A stretch of DNA of 64,000 bases. Origin: Candidatus Accumulibacter affinis. Its GTDB lineage: Bacteria > Pseudomonadota > Gammaproteobacteria > Burkholderiales > Rhodocyclaceae. How positions within the stretch are numbered: the stretch's first letter is position 1; each line of letters starts with the position of its first letter. Location: NCBI GenBank assembly GCA_016713625.1, contig JADJOT010000009.1:860489-924488 (forward strand), in the 5' to 3' direction. The notes under the pieces are model-generated. The model did no database searches. It was not told the origin of the DNA and saw only the letters and a list, made by a program, of their open reading frames with translations. Below, in pieces: positions 25,091 through 34,341 of the stretch. The translations under genes were made by a program, and so were the position numbers.

Positions 25091-27115
25091 ATGTGGACCG
25101 GCAAGCCTGCGTGGCCGGGCGTGCGCAGCGAAGTCCTGCGCATTGCCTTGTTGCTGGTCCTGCTCGCCGTGGCGGCCAGCGGCAGTGGCTTCCTGGCGCG
25201 CGTCGATCATCTGCTGTTCGATGTCGGTCAACGCCTCCATTGGCGTGAGATTTCCGGTGATCTGCTGATCGTCGCCATCGACGAAAACAGTCTTGACCGG
25301 ATCGGTCGCTGGCCATGGCCGCGCGAGTGGCATGCTCGCCTGTTGCAGATTCTCTGTGCGAGCAAGCCGGCGGCGATCGGCATCGATATTGCCTTCAGCG
25401 AGCAGAGCGACGATCCGCTCGCTGACGCGCTGCTCGCGGAGGCCATCGCCACGTGCGCCAACGTGGCCTTGCCCTTGGTCATCGAAGAGACCAGGGTTGG
25501 CGGACAACTGCTCGAATCGCCGCCGATCAAGCCACTGGCGGCGGCGGCTGCGGCGATCGGCAGGATCGGCGTCCACCTTGACGAAGACGGCATCGCCCGT
25601 TCCGTTGACCTGCGCGAGGGGATCGGCAGCGCCGCCTGGCCGCTGCTGGCCGAGCAGGTCTTGCGTATCGGGGGGCAGTGGTCAGCGCAGGCCGCCGAAG
25701 CAGTGGTCGCCAGCGAGCGCCAGGAAGCGGGCCAGGAACTCTTGCGCCAGGATCGCCAACGCATCGAGTTCGTCGGTCCGCCCGGTAGCGTGCCCCGCTA
25801 CTCGTATGTCGATCTGCTCGAAGGCCGCGTACCGCCGCAGGCGTTTGCCGGCAAGCTGGTTCTCGTCGGCGTCACCGCTACCGGCCTCGGCGATTTCGTG
25901 CCGACCCCGGTATCGGGGCTGGGCCAGCCGATGCCAGGGGTCGAGGTCCTGGCCAATGTCCTGATCTCAATGCGCGATGGGCGTTTGATCACGACGCTGC
26001 CGCTGCTGCCGACGCTGCTGCTAGCCGGGCTGCTGGCCATTGTTCCGCTGCTCTGGCTGCCGCGTCTGATGCCGCTGCCCGGCCTGCTCCTGAGCACCGC
26101 CTGGGTGCTTGTCCTGGGGCTCGCCTGTGCACTACTCCCGGGGCTTGTGCAGCTGTGGTTTGCGCCCGGCGGGACCCTGCTGGCCGGCTTGTTTGCCTTC
26201 CCGCTGTGGAGCTGGCGAAGACTCGAAGCTGCCCGCCGCCATCTCGACTACGAACTGCGGCAGTTGCGGGCGATTCTTCCCGACCGTCGGACGCCGGCCG
26301 ATACCTCGGCCGCGCTGCGTGGCCTCAGTTTCGAGCAGCGCATCGCCTGGGTTCAGGAAGCGCAACGCACGATGCAGAGGCTCGAAGCGCAGCGCAACGA
26401 TGCCCTGGCTTTCATCTCGCACGATCTGCGCGTGCCCTTGGCCAGCGCGGTCGGCCAGCTCGAAGGCGAAGCCCGGGCTGATCCCGAGCGTCTGTTGCCG
26501 CCCCTACGCCGCGCGCTGGGAATGGCACAGGCCTTCCTGTGGCTGGCCCGCGCTGAAGCGCTGGATCGCCGCGGGATGCGCGAAGTCGAACTCACTTCGG
26601 TATTGCAGCAGGCCGCGGACGAGCTGTACGCGCTGGCCCGAGAAAGGCGGTTGTCGATCGTTCGGCAGCTTCCTGATGAGCCAGTCTGGGTCCGCGGCGA
26701 CTTCGAGTCGCTCGAACGTAGCGCCATCAACCTGCTGCAGAATGCGCTCAGTTATGCGCCGCCGAACACCTCGGTGAGCATCGGGCTCGACCGGCCGGAC
26801 GCTGCGCAGCTCAGGTTCTGGGTCGAAAACGATGCGGAGCCGCTGTCTGCAGCGCAGCGTGCAGGCTTGTTTCGGCGCTTCGGTGGCGGCGAACGAGGGG
26901 CGCAGCAGCCAGCGAGTACTGGCCTCGGCCTCTATTTCGTGCGCACCGTTGCCGAGCGACACGGCGGCAGCGCCGATGTGGAATGCCACGCTGGCAAGAT
27001 CCGCTTCACGGTGGTTCTTCCCGGCAGTAAAGTGCCGGCGCCCGATGAGCACGCTGATCTCCGCCGGAGCACCGACGACAGAAGGCCCCGGGGGCGTTCA
27101 GCGGCGGCAACTTGA
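25091..27115 (+). CDS. CHASE2-domain sensor histidine kinase
   Basis: A 674-aa kinase. An N-terminal membrane helix is followed by a periplasmic CHASE2 domain (LLIVAIDENSLDRIGRWPWP, IGIDIAFSEQSDDPLAD, KLVLVGVTATGLGD), then about three membrane helices near residues 300-375. The catalytic core has H444 in FISHDLRVPLAS, the N box NLLQNALSYAPP and the G box STGLGLYFVRTVAERHGG. SD AGGTGAG stands 8 nt before the ATG. It starts 19 nt after the LysM-FecR gene. It should phosphorylate the response regulator two genes upstream. Confidence 0.9.
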   Translation: MWTGKPAWPGVRSEVLRIALLLVLLAVAASGSGFLARVDHLLFDVGQRLHWREISGDLLIVAIDENSLDRIGRWPWPREWHARLLQILCASKPAAIGIDIAFSEQSDDPLADALLAEAIATCANVALPLVIEETRVGGQLLESPPIKPLAAAAAAIGRIGVHLDEDGIARSVDLREGIGSAAWPLLAEQVLRIGGQWSAQAAEAVVASERQEAGQELLRQDRQRIEFVGPPGSVPRYSYVDLLEGRVPPQAFAGKLVLVGVTATGLGDFVPTPVSGLGQPMPGVEVLANVLISMRDGRLITTLPLLPTLLLAGLLAIVPLLWLPRLMPLPGLLLSTAWVLVLGLACALLPGLVQLWFAPGGTLLAGLFAFPLWSWRRLEAARRHLDYELRQLRAILPDRRTPADTSAALRGLSFEQRIAWVQEAQRTMQRLEAQRNDALAFISHDLRVPLASAVGQLEGEARADPERLLPPLRRALGMAQAFLWLARAEALDRRGMREVELTSVLQQAADELYALARERRLSIVRQLPDEPVWVRGDFESLERSAINLLQNALSYAPPNTSVSIGLDRPDAAQLRFWVENDAEPLSAAQRAGLFRRFGGGERGAQQPASTGLGLYFVRTVAERHGGSADVECHAGKIRFTVVLPGSKVPAPDEHADLRRSTDDRRPRGRSAAAT

Positions 27116-27203
27116 TCCGTCGCCATCGACCAGGATTGGCTGGCGCATATACTCTGTCTGTTGGGCGAGTGGCGAACTTGAGAGGAAGTGAGAGGAAAGG
27201 CGG

Positions 27204-28625
27204 ATGGGAAAGGAGATTGGCAGCGACGGTTTCACCACTGACGACTTTACCCGTTTCCACCGGCGGCTGGCGCTGGAGACGCAACATGCCCACGACGCTT
27301 ATGCGCGCGGCGAGTTCGCCAACGAGGGTCTGCTGGGTGGCTTTGAACTGGAGGCCTGGCTGGTCGATGAGCAGCTGTTGCCGGTGCCACGCAACGTCTC
27401 GTTCCTGGAGCGAATGGCCAATCCGCTGGTGGTTCCCGAGTTGTCGCGCTTCAACGTTGAACTCAACGGTACGCCACAACCCTTGCGCGCCAAGGCGCTG
27501 TCGCAACTCGAAAGCGAACTCACCACCACCTGGCAGCAGTGTCTGCGGGTTGCCGGCGAGGAAGGTTCGGCCCTGATCGCCATTGGCACGCTGCCGACGC
27601 TGCGCGAGGCCGACCTGTCGCTGGCCAACATGTCGCCGTTCAAGCGTTACGCGATGCTCAACGAACAGATCCTGCTGCTGCGGGGTGGTCGGCCGCTGAA
27701 CCTGGATATTGCCGGCATCGAGACCTTGCGCACGACGCACGCCGACGTGATGTTGGAGGCGGCGACCACGTCTTTTCAGGTGCATCTGCAGACACCGGCC
27801 AGCGAGGCGGCACGCACCTACAACGCGTCGCTGATTCTCGCCGCGCCGCTGCTGGCTCTGGCTGCCAACTCACCCTTTCTGTTCGGGCACGCGCTGTGGC
27901 ACGAAACGCGTATCCCGCTCTTCGAACAGGCGGTGGATTGCTGCGACCCGGGACATCCGAAGCATATGCGGGTGACTTTCGGGTCCGGCTATCTGGGCAG
28001 CGACCCGACCGCGTGTTTTGCTGAAAACCTGTCGAACTATGCCGTGTTGCTGCCTTTCGAAGTGCCCGGGCCGCGGCAGGCCTACGCGCATCTGCGTCTG
28101 CACAACGGTACCATCTGGCGATGGAACCGGATGCTGATCGGCTTCGACGAACAGCAGCGGCCGCATCTGCGCGTCGAGCAGCGTGTGCTGCCCGCCGGCC
28201 CCAGCATGATCGACATGATTGCCAACGCCGCTTTCTATTATGGCGCGGTGCGCATGCTGGCCGGAGAGTCCGTGGCCCCGGAAACGCAGCTGTCCTTCGC
28301 GCTTGCCCGGGACAACTTTTACCGCGCCGCGCGTGACGGTCTCGACGCGCAGCTGGACTGGCTGGATGGACGGCGTGCACCGGCGGGCGAGCTGCTGACG
28401 CAGGAACTGCTGCCGCTGGCGCGCGCAGGTCTGACGCGGCTCGAGCTGGCTGCTGCCGACATCGACCGTTACCTGGGAGTGATCGGCGAACGACTGCGCA
28501 ACCGCCAGAACGGCGCTGCCTGGCAACTCGCCCACTACGCCAAACACCATGATTTCTTCCGGCTTGTCGCCGATTACCTTGACCACCAGCGCCGCTTCAT
28601 GCCCGTCCATGAGTGGCCGATCTGA
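27204..28625 (+). CDS. Glutamate-cysteine ligase family 2 (GCS2) protein
   Basis: A 473-aa member of the carboxylate-amine ligase family PF04107. GGFELEAWLVDEQLLPVPRN supplies the N-terminal metal-binding Glu residues, and SRFNVELNGTPQPL and NLDIAGIETLRTTHADVMLE follow. In the ybdK-type group the reaction is gamma-glutamyl amide bond formation, and the true substrate of this enzyme is unknown. It is followed directly by an M14/aspartoacylase-like gene. That pairing suggests a small-molecule amide made and hydrolysed, but this is inference. Confidence 0.78.
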   Translation: MGKEIGSDGFTTDDFTRFHRRLALETQHAHDAYARGEFANEGLLGGFELEAWLVDEQLLPVPRNVSFLERMANPLVVPELSRFNVELNGTPQPLRAKALSQLESELTTTWQQCLRVAGEEGSALIAIGTLPTLREADLSLANMSPFKRYAMLNEQILLLRGGRPLNLDIAGIETLRTTHADVMLEAATTSFQVHLQTPASEAARTYNASLILAAPLLALAANSPFLFGHALWHETRIPLFEQAVDCCDPGHPKHMRVTFGSGYLGSDPTACFAENLSNYAVLLPFEVPGPRQAYAHLRLHNGTIWRWNRMLIGFDEQQRPHLRVEQRVLPAGPSMIDMIANAAFYYGAVRMLAGESVAPETQLSFALARDNFYRAARDGLDAQLDWLDGRRAPAGELLTQELLPLARAGLTRLELAAADIDRYLGVIGERLRNRQNGAAWQLAHYAKHHDFFRLVADYLDHQRRFMPVHEWPI

Positions 28626-28638
28626 GTTGCCTGACTGC

Positions 28639-29682
28639 ATGCTGACCGTACGCCAAACGCTTCCCGAACGCTTCCTCGACACCCCTGCCGGCGAACTCCA
28701 CCGCCTGCTTCCCGGCCCGACCTTGATTCATCTGCCCGGACGACGGCGGACACCGTTGTTCGTCTCGGTACTCCTGCACGGCAACGAAGACACCGGCGTG
28801 GTGGCGCTGCAGAACCTGCTGCGCGCCTACGCCAGGCGGCCGCTGCCACGGGCGCTGTCGCTGCTGGTCGGCAATGTCGCGGCGGCGCGCGCCGGCCTGC
28901 GGCGGCTCGACCAGCAACCTGATTACAATCGCGTCTGGCCGGGTGCCGAGCGGCATACCGATTCCCCGGAGTACGCCGCGATGCGCGAGGTGTACGACCG
29001 GATGCAGGCGCGTGGCGTCTTCGCCAGCATCGATATTCACAACAACACCGGCCTGAACCCCCACTACGCTGTGGTGAACCGACTCGATCAGGAGGCCCTG
29101 CACCTGGCCTTGCTGTTTTCACGCACCGTCGTCTGGTTCCGCGGCCTGGCGGGAACCCAGACAACGGCATTTTCGTCGCTCTGCCCGGCCTTGACGATCG
29201 AATGCGGCAAGCCGGGCAGGGCGGCGAACGAGGCGCACGCCACGAGCTTCATCGAGGCCTGTCTGCACCTGGCGCAGTTTCCGGCGCACTCTGTGCGCGA
29301 GAGCGATATCGATCTCTATCACACGGTCGCGACGGTACGCGTGCCGCCGCAGACATCGTTCGGATTTGGCGACGCGCTGGCGGACGTCGACTTCGATCCG
29401 CAACTGGACCACATGAATTTCCGGCAACTCGATCCCGGCACGGTTTTTGGACACACACGCCTGCAGTTGCCGATCGACGTCCGTGACGAGGGCGGCCAGG
29501 ACGTGACCGCGGAGTTCTTCGACTGCAGCGAAGGAATGATCCGTCTGCGCCGGGCGGCAACGCCGGCGATGCTGACCCTGGATGAGCGGGTCGTCCGGCA
29601 GGACTGCCTGTGTTATCTGATGGAAAGGTTGCCGTTACCTCGCCGCGAAAACGCTGCTCCGGAGTTGTGCGCAAGCCTCTAG
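28639..29682 (+). CDS. M14/aspartoacylase-type zinc hydrolase
   Basis: About 347 aa. VLLHGNEDTGVVALQNLLRA supplies the zinc-binding H-x-x-E, and FASIDIHNNTGLNPHYAV supplies the third His, as in succinylglutamate desuccinylase/aspartoacylase proteins. LTIECGKPG carries a Glu typical of the catalytic base region. The start at 28639 gives a natural N-terminus; ATG 28609 would overlap the upstream gene by 17 nt. It should hydrolyse an amide or peptide bond. It is convergent with the diguanylate cyclase, 10 nt away. Confidence 0.75.
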   Translation: MLTVRQTLPERFLDTPAGELHRLLPGPTLIHLPGRRRTPLFVSVLLHGNEDTGVVALQNLLRAYARRPLPRALSLLVGNVAAARAGLRRLDQQPDYNRVWPGAERHTDSPEYAAMREVYDRMQARGVFASIDIHNNTGLNPHYAVVNRLDQEALHLALLFSRTVVWFRGLAGTQTTAFSSLCPALTIECGKPGRAANEAHATSFIEACLHLAQFPAHSVRESDIDLYHTVATVRVPPQTSFGFGDALADVDFDPQLDHMNFRQLDPGTVFGHTRLQLPIDVRDEGGQDVTAEFFDCSEGMIRLRRAATPAMLTLDERVVRQDCLCYLMERLPLPRRENAAPELCASL

Positions 29683-29692
29683 ACGAGCGCCG

Positions 29693-31231
29693 TCAAACAC
29701 CCATGACGCGGTTCTTCCCCGAACGCTTGGCGAGGTACATGGCCTGGTCGGCTCGCTGGATGGCGTCGTCACCCGCTTCGTCCGCAGACAGCTGCGCCAC
29801 GCCGGCGCTGAAAGTGATCAGCAGCTTTTCGTTGCCGGCGAGAAAGAAGTTCCTGGTCAGTTCCCTCTGCAAACGTCGCATTGTTTCGACTCCCTCGTCG
29901 AGATGAGTATCCGGCATCAGGATGACGAATTCCTCGCCACCGTAGCGCGCCAGCGTGTCGATCGGCCGCATGTAGTGGCGAACCGTCTTCACCAGATGGA
30001 TCAGCGCGGCGTCGCCGGTGGCGTGGCCAAGACGGTCATTGAGTTGCTTGAAGTTGTCGACATCCAGCAAGGACAGTGACAGGGCGGCGTTCTTGCGGCG
30101 AACACTGGCGATCTCGCGCGCCAGCGCCTCGTCGAGACCCCTGCGGTTGAGCACGTCGGTCAAGGGGTCGTGGCGAGCCGACGCGCTCGCGTGCTGGAGT
30201 TCCTGATGCAGTTGCAGCAGTTCGGCGTCGCTCGCCCGCGCCCGCGCCTGCAACTCGGCGAGTTCATCGCGCGCGTTGGCGGTGTTTTCGGCCATCGCGC
30301 GTGTCGCGTCGATCACCTTTTTCAGGAGCGGCGTCAAGTCTTCCAGCGTTCTGACTTCCTCCAGCTGCTGCGCACTCTGTTCGAGGTTGTTCTGAAAGTC
30401 GGTGCTCGTTTGATTCATCATCGCCAGGTGATCGATGAAAGCGGCGAGCATCTGGCGCATCGCTTCCTGCGCTTCCAGGCTGCGGTCTCTGGCCTGGCGC
30501 TGCCGGGTGATGACGTCGTGCAAGCGGCGCTCGACGTCGTCCAGGCGCCGCAGGGTGAGAGGCGGCAGCACCGCCTGGACGAGAGAATCGATCTGACCCT
30601 GCACACAGTCCTGATCGAGGCTCAAGGCGCCGATGTTGTCGATGATCAGTTGCAGGAGTTTGAGCAGGGTCTGCTTGATTTCCCCCTGTTCTTCGGCAGC
30701 CAGCGATACCCGCTGGTTGAAGCCGGCGAGCAGAGTCAACAGTACCTGGCTGTCCACGGCCGGCGATCGGAGGACCTCCAGAAGCTTGCGTGCCTGGCCG
30801 GACAACCATTGATCTTCGTTGCCGAGAGCGGGCAGCAGGTTTTCGATCAGGCGCGTGACTCTGGCCAGCAGGGCGGTGCCAGTTTCGGGCGCCTGGCTGG
30901 CCGGCGGCGTTGGCGGCGGAGCGTGGTCACTGGCTGGGTGCACGGCATCCAGGTTGCCGAGTGCGACCAGAGCGTCCTCGATGCCCGGCCAGCTACGCTT
31001 GCCGACCGCCGCCGCCAAACGTTCCACCAGCGCCTTCTGCTGCGGATTTCGTGTGGGCAGCGCGGCCACGATGTGACGCAGCTGTGCCTCCGGGAAAGCG
31101 GTCACATTGGGCAGATTCGCCACTTCGTTGTAACAGACCTGGTAGTTGGCCGGCGTTGGCAGCAGCTTGCGCAGGGCGAGTTGTCTGAGGGCCTCGCGGG
31201 CAACTTCGAGGGGATTCTTGGTGTCGGTCAT
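29693..31231 (-). CDS. Diguanylate cyclase (GGDEF domain)
   Basis: A cytosolic protein of about 512 aa. The N-terminal 330 residues are mostly helical with no membrane segment. The C-terminal GGDEF domain begins DPLTDVLNRRGLDEALAREI. Its active site is the GGEEF variant (ARYGGEEFVILMP), and the distal part is LLITFSAGVAQL with AMYLAKRSGKNRV. It should make c-di-GMP from 2 GTP. I see no RxxD inhibitory site upstream of GGEEF. The start at 31231 is preferred because residues upstream are not protein-like; the SD is weak. Confidence 0.88.
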   Translation of the reverse strand: MTDTKNPLEVAREALRQLALRKLLPTPANYQVCYNEVANLPNVTAFPEAQLRHIVAALPTRNPQQKALVERLAAAVGKRSWPGIEDALVALGNLDAVHPASDHAPPPTPPASQAPETGTALLARVTRLIENLLPALGNEDQWLSGQARKLLEVLRSPAVDSQVLLTLLAGFNQRVSLAAEEQGEIKQTLLKLLQLIIDNIGALSLDQDCVQGQIDSLVQAVLPPLTLRRLDDVERRLHDVITRQRQARDRSLEAQEAMRQMLAAFIDHLAMMNQTSTDFQNNLEQSAQQLEEVRTLEDLTPLLKKVIDATRAMAENTANARDELAELQARARASDAELLQLHQELQHASASARHDPLTDVLNRRGLDEALAREIASVRRKNAALSLSLLDVDNFKQLNDRLGHATGDAALIHLVKTVRHYMRPIDTLARYGGEEFVILMPDTHLDEGVETMRRLQRELTRNFFLAGNEKLLITFSAGVAQLSADEAGDDAIQRADQAMYLAKRSGKNRVMGV

Positions 31232-31493
31232 CGGGCGCGCATCGAAGGTACTGAAGAAGTTGCGAAACACCGCGGGCAAACCCGGCTTAGACCTTCTTCC
31301 GGTGTTGATATCCCAGCGTGCCGGAGTGTACTGCCAGATGCGCTTGTGTGGTGGCAAATCGATCGACCAACGCCATTTCTGCGCTCTGCCATGCGGGCAG
31401 GTCGTTGGCCAGGCGGCGGGGCAAGGCAACCCTGGCTGCTGACGCCCGGCGTGCGCCGACGCTGCGACGGTTAAAAGAAGCCCGGTCGGCGGG

Positions 31494-31499
31494 TACAAT
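31494..31499 (+). promoter_or_regulatory. Putative -10 box for dusC
   Basis: TACAAT stands 30 bp before the dusC ATG. TTAAAA lies 19 bp further up at about 31470, a poor -35. The call is modest. Confidence 0.4.
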
Positions 31500-31528
31500 G
31501 GGGCTGCGACTTTAACGCTGGGTTGACG

Positions 31529-32512
31529 ATGGGAAAACTGCTGCTGGCACCGATGGACGGTCTCGTCGACGACATTCTGCGCGATGTGCTGACGCGGGTC
31601 GGCGCTTATGACCTCGCGGTGAGCGAGTTCATCCGGGTGTCGGGCAGTTTGTTACCGGCACGTAGCTTCCATCGCAGCTGTCCCGAACTGACCCGCGGCA
31701 GCCGCACCGATGCGGGTACGCCGGTGGTCGTGCAGCTCCTGGGCAGCGATCCTGCCTGCCTGGCGGAGAATGCCGCGCAGCTGGTCGAACTCGCTCCGGC
31801 AGGGATCGATCTCAACTTCGGTTGCCCGGCGCCGACGGTCAATCGCCACGGCGGTGGCGCGACGCTGCTCGCCGATCCCGAACAGTTGTTCCGTATTGCG
31901 GCGGCAGTCAGGCGTGCGATCCCCCCGGCAATCCCGTTCACCGCCAAGATGCGGCTCGGGGTAGACGGTACGGCGACGACGCTCGATTGTGCGCGGGCAC
32001 TCGAAGCGGCCGGGGTGGTGTCGCTGGTGGTGCACGCCCGCACCCGGGCCGAGGCCTATCGACCACCAGCGCACTGGGAATGGGTCGCGCGAATTCGCGA
32101 TGTCGTGCAACTGCCAGTGGTCGCCAACGGCGAGGTGTGGACGACCGATGACCATGCCCGCTGCTGCGCCGTCAGCGGCAGCCAGGACGTGATGGTCGGC
32201 CGCGGGGCGGTCGCCGATCCCTTTCTCGCCCGGCGAATTCGCGCGCTGGCGGCGGGCCAGTCGGTCGCCGCCGATCGTTCGCTCGACTGGCGCCGCCTGC
32301 TGCCATTGCTGGCGTCCTACTGGCAACAGGTCTGCGCCAAGGTTTCGGCACGCCAGGCGCCCGGCCGGCTGAAGCTGTGGTTGGCGGCGCTGCGCCGGAC
32401 CCATGGCGAAGCCGACGCCCTGTTCCTCGCCGTTCGCTCGCTGTGCGAGGTCGACCAGGTCAGCCGCGTGCTGGTGCAGCACGGCGTGCCGTTGCAATCG
32501 TCGGCAAGTTGA
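31529..32512 (+). CDS. dusC: tRNA-dihydrouridine(16) synthase
   Basis: A 327-aa FMN-dependent tRNA-dihydrouridine synthase, probably acting at U16. LLLAPMDGLVDDILRDVL begins the TIM barrel; DLNFGCPAPTVNRHGGGATLL carries the active-site Cys and the DusC-type sequence; VVHARTRAEAYRPPAHWEW and VGRGAVADPFLARRI complete the flavin site. ATG 31529 is used rather than TTG 31523. The gene is followed immediately by the anomalous G/C-only tract. Confidence 0.93.
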   Translation: MGKLLLAPMDGLVDDILRDVLTRVGAYDLAVSEFIRVSGSLLPARSFHRSCPELTRGSRTDAGTPVVVQLLGSDPACLAENAAQLVELAPAGIDLNFGCPAPTVNRHGGGATLLADPEQLFRIAAAVRRAIPPAIPFTAKMRLGVDGTATTLDCARALEAAGVVSLVVHARTRAEAYRPPAHWEWVARIRDVVQLPVVANGEVWTTDDHARCCAVSGSQDVMVGRGAVADPFLARRIRALAAGQSVAADRSLDWRRLLPLLASYWQQVCAKVSARQAPGRLKLWLAALRRTHGEADALFLAVRSLCEVDQVSRVLVQHGVPLQSSAS

Positions 32513-32577
32513 GCCGCCGTTGTTCAGCCAGGGAGGCAGCACGGTGACTTCAGCCAGCCTGCTGCAGTTCGCAGAAG

Positions 32578-32927
32578 AGGGGGGTGGGGGGCGGTCGCCG
32601 GCCGGCCGGGGGGGGCGGGGGGCCCCCCCCCCCGCCCCCCCCGCCGCCGGCCGGCGGGCGGCCGCGCGCCCCCCGCGCCGCCCGGCCCGGCGCCCCCCCC
32701 CGGCCCGCCCCGGGGCCGCGGCGCGCGGGCCGCCCGGCCGGCCCGGCGGCGGCGCCGGCGGCCCGGGCGGGCCCGCCGCCCGGGGGCCGGCCGCGGCGCC
32801 GGGGCGGCCCGGCGCGGGGCGGCGGGGCGCGGCGCGCGGGCGGGGGGGGCGCCCCGCGGGGGCGCGGGCCCCCCGGGGGGGGGGGGCGGGGGGGGGGCCG
32901 GGGGCCGCCGCCCCGGCCGGCCCCCGC
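32578..32927. other. G/C-only low-complexity tract
   Basis: From 32596 to 32927 there are 332 consecutive bases without a single A or T, and only two Ts in the preceding 15. It is made of G and C runs up to 10-13 long. The long open frames across it on both strands (P-, A-, R- and G-rich) are by-products of the composition. It lies in the 432-bp gap between dusC and the HAD gene. An assembly or consensus artefact is by far the likeliest explanation. Confidence 0.9.
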
Positions 32928-32944
32928 ACGTTTGTGCCGCAAGC

Positions 32945-33685
32945 TCACCGGCCCTCGAAGAAACGGACGGCGTCGAGCAGCTCCGGAAAATTGTAGATGA
33001 CATAGTCGGGCTGCACTCCATCTGCGTGCGTTCCCTGATTCGACTGGAAAAAGACCGTTTTCATGCCGAGTTGCTGCGGCCCAAAAACGTCACGGTACAT
33101 GTCGTTGCCGACAAACACTACGTCGGACGCTGCCATTTGCATGCCGGCCAATGCTGCTGCAAACAGGCGTTCGTCGGGCTTGCGATAGCCGAAATCGCCG
33201 GACACCAGAATCGGGTTGAAGTAAGCGGAGAGCCCGATGGCGTTCAGTTCCGGAACTGCGTAGGCGGTCTGACCGTCAGAAATGACGGCAAGGTGATACT
33301 TGCGGTGCAGTTGCTGGAGGGTTTCCTCGACGCCAGGATAGAGTTGCAAGCGGAAGCGCGCTGCGGCGCGGTAGGTTTCGGCCAGAAATCCCGGAAGCTG
33401 CGCCAGCTTCGCGGGCGGAAGCGTGCGTGTGAAGTCGCTCGCGTGCTGCGTGATGATCGCATGGAAAATCTCTGTCGCATCAAATTCCGGGTAACGCTCG
33501 ACGCTTGTCGCAAGCTGTCGCTGCATCCCCTGGAAATAGGAATCCTTGACCACAGCCGGATCAAGAACTATGCCCTGATAGGACAATAGGTTGCTGATGA
33601 CGCGATATACGTCAGCATGCCATTCGTCCGTGCGGATATCCGAAAGCGTGCCGTTGATGTCGAAAACAATGCCTTTGACGGTCAT
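32945..33685 (-). CDS. HAD-superfamily hydrolase with variant motif I
   Basis: A 246-aa HAD fold. Motif I is FDINGTLSD, with nucleophile D9 but Asn11 where most phosphatases have the acid/base Asp. Motif II is LAVISDGQ, motif III the Lys in FGYRKPDERLF, and motif IV VVFVGNDMYRDVFG. The cap is C1-type helical. The substrate is unknown. The D-to-N change at motif I suggests a non-phosphatase role or reduced activity. The 3' end is 17 bp from the G/C tract. Confidence 0.82.
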   Translation of the reverse strand: MTVKGIVFDINGTLSDIRTDEWHADVYRVISNLLSYQGIVLDPAVVKDSYFQGMQRQLATSVERYPEFDATEIFHAIITQHASDFTRTLPPAKLAQLPGFLAETYRAAARFRLQLYPGVEETLQQLHRKYHLAVISDGQTAYAVPELNAIGLSAYFNPILVSGDFGYRKPDERLFAAALAGMQMAASDVVFVGNDMYRDVFGPQQLGMKTVFFQSNQGTHADGVQPDYVIYNFPELLDAVRFFEGR

Positions 33686-33839
33686 TCATGGTCTCCCCAG
33701 ACATTCCACCGTTGCGCGGATCAGAGAATAAGGTAGTTGCGCAGTGGCCACGGCCAGCAGCGTATCACCGCTGAGCGGCAAATTGCCGATCTGGCCACCG
33801 GCGGTACCGCGATGTTGGCATAGTACACCCGAGGACGGC

Positions 33840-34130
33840 GTTGGCCCTGGCCGAACTGAGTGGGAACGAGCGCGCCTGGGAGTTGCTGAACACGATCAAT
33901 CCGATCAGGCATGCGCTCTCAGCGGCGGCGGTCGCGATCTGAATAGGGAGCCTCAGGTCGTCGCTGCCGACGTCTACGCCCTTGCGCCGCACATCGGCCG
34001 CGGCGTTTGGAGCTGGTATACTGGCTCGGCGGCCTGGATGTGGCGGCTGATTGTCGAATCGCGGCTCGGTCTGCGGCGTGAAGGCGAGCAGTTGCGTCTC
34101 GTCCCCTGCCTGCCCAACGGTCATGACTCT
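33840..34130 (+). pseudogene. Remnant of a cyclic beta-glucan synthase (NdvB-like) C-terminus
   Basis: ELSGNERAWELLNTINPIRH (33855 on, one frame), then after a frameshift VVAADVYALAPHIGRGVWSW, YTGSAAWMWRLIVESRLGLR and LRLVPCLP. This matches the conserved C-terminal GH94/glycosyltransferase-36 end of NdvB-type synthases (PY..AADVY..PPH.GRGGW.WYTGSAGW). Nothing of the rest of that very large protein is present. Confidence 0.7.
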
Positions 34131-34175
34131 TGGCAGCCTCCCCGGACGATGGAAGGGGCGACCGTTCCCTCCCTG

Positions 34176-34327
34176 GCAGGGCGCATTCCGGCTTGCACGC
34201 CGGAATCGTTCGTTGGGCACGGAGCCTGGCTCCGTGAATTCCCCATCTCCCTTGCAGGGCGCATTCCGGCTTGCACGCCGGAATCGTTCGTTGGGCACGG
34301 AGCTTGGCTCCGTGAATTCCCCATCTC
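34176..34327. repeat. Tandem pair of 78-bp repeats with hairpins
   Basis: Two units (34176-34253 and 34254-34327) are almost identical, differing for example by CCTGG versus CTTGG in one loop. Each contains two inverted repeats: ATTCCGG-CTTGCACG-CCGGAAT and CACGGAGC-C/TTG-GCTCCGTG. REP/BIME-like in look. Lies between the ndvB remnant and galU. Confidence 0.85.
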
Positions 34328-34341
34328 ACCCCCCCGCCCCC

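Noticed and set aside
32524..33021. Proline/glycine/arginine-rich proteins in the G/C tract
   Set aside because: Open frames follow from the lack of A and T (no stop codon possible), not from coding.
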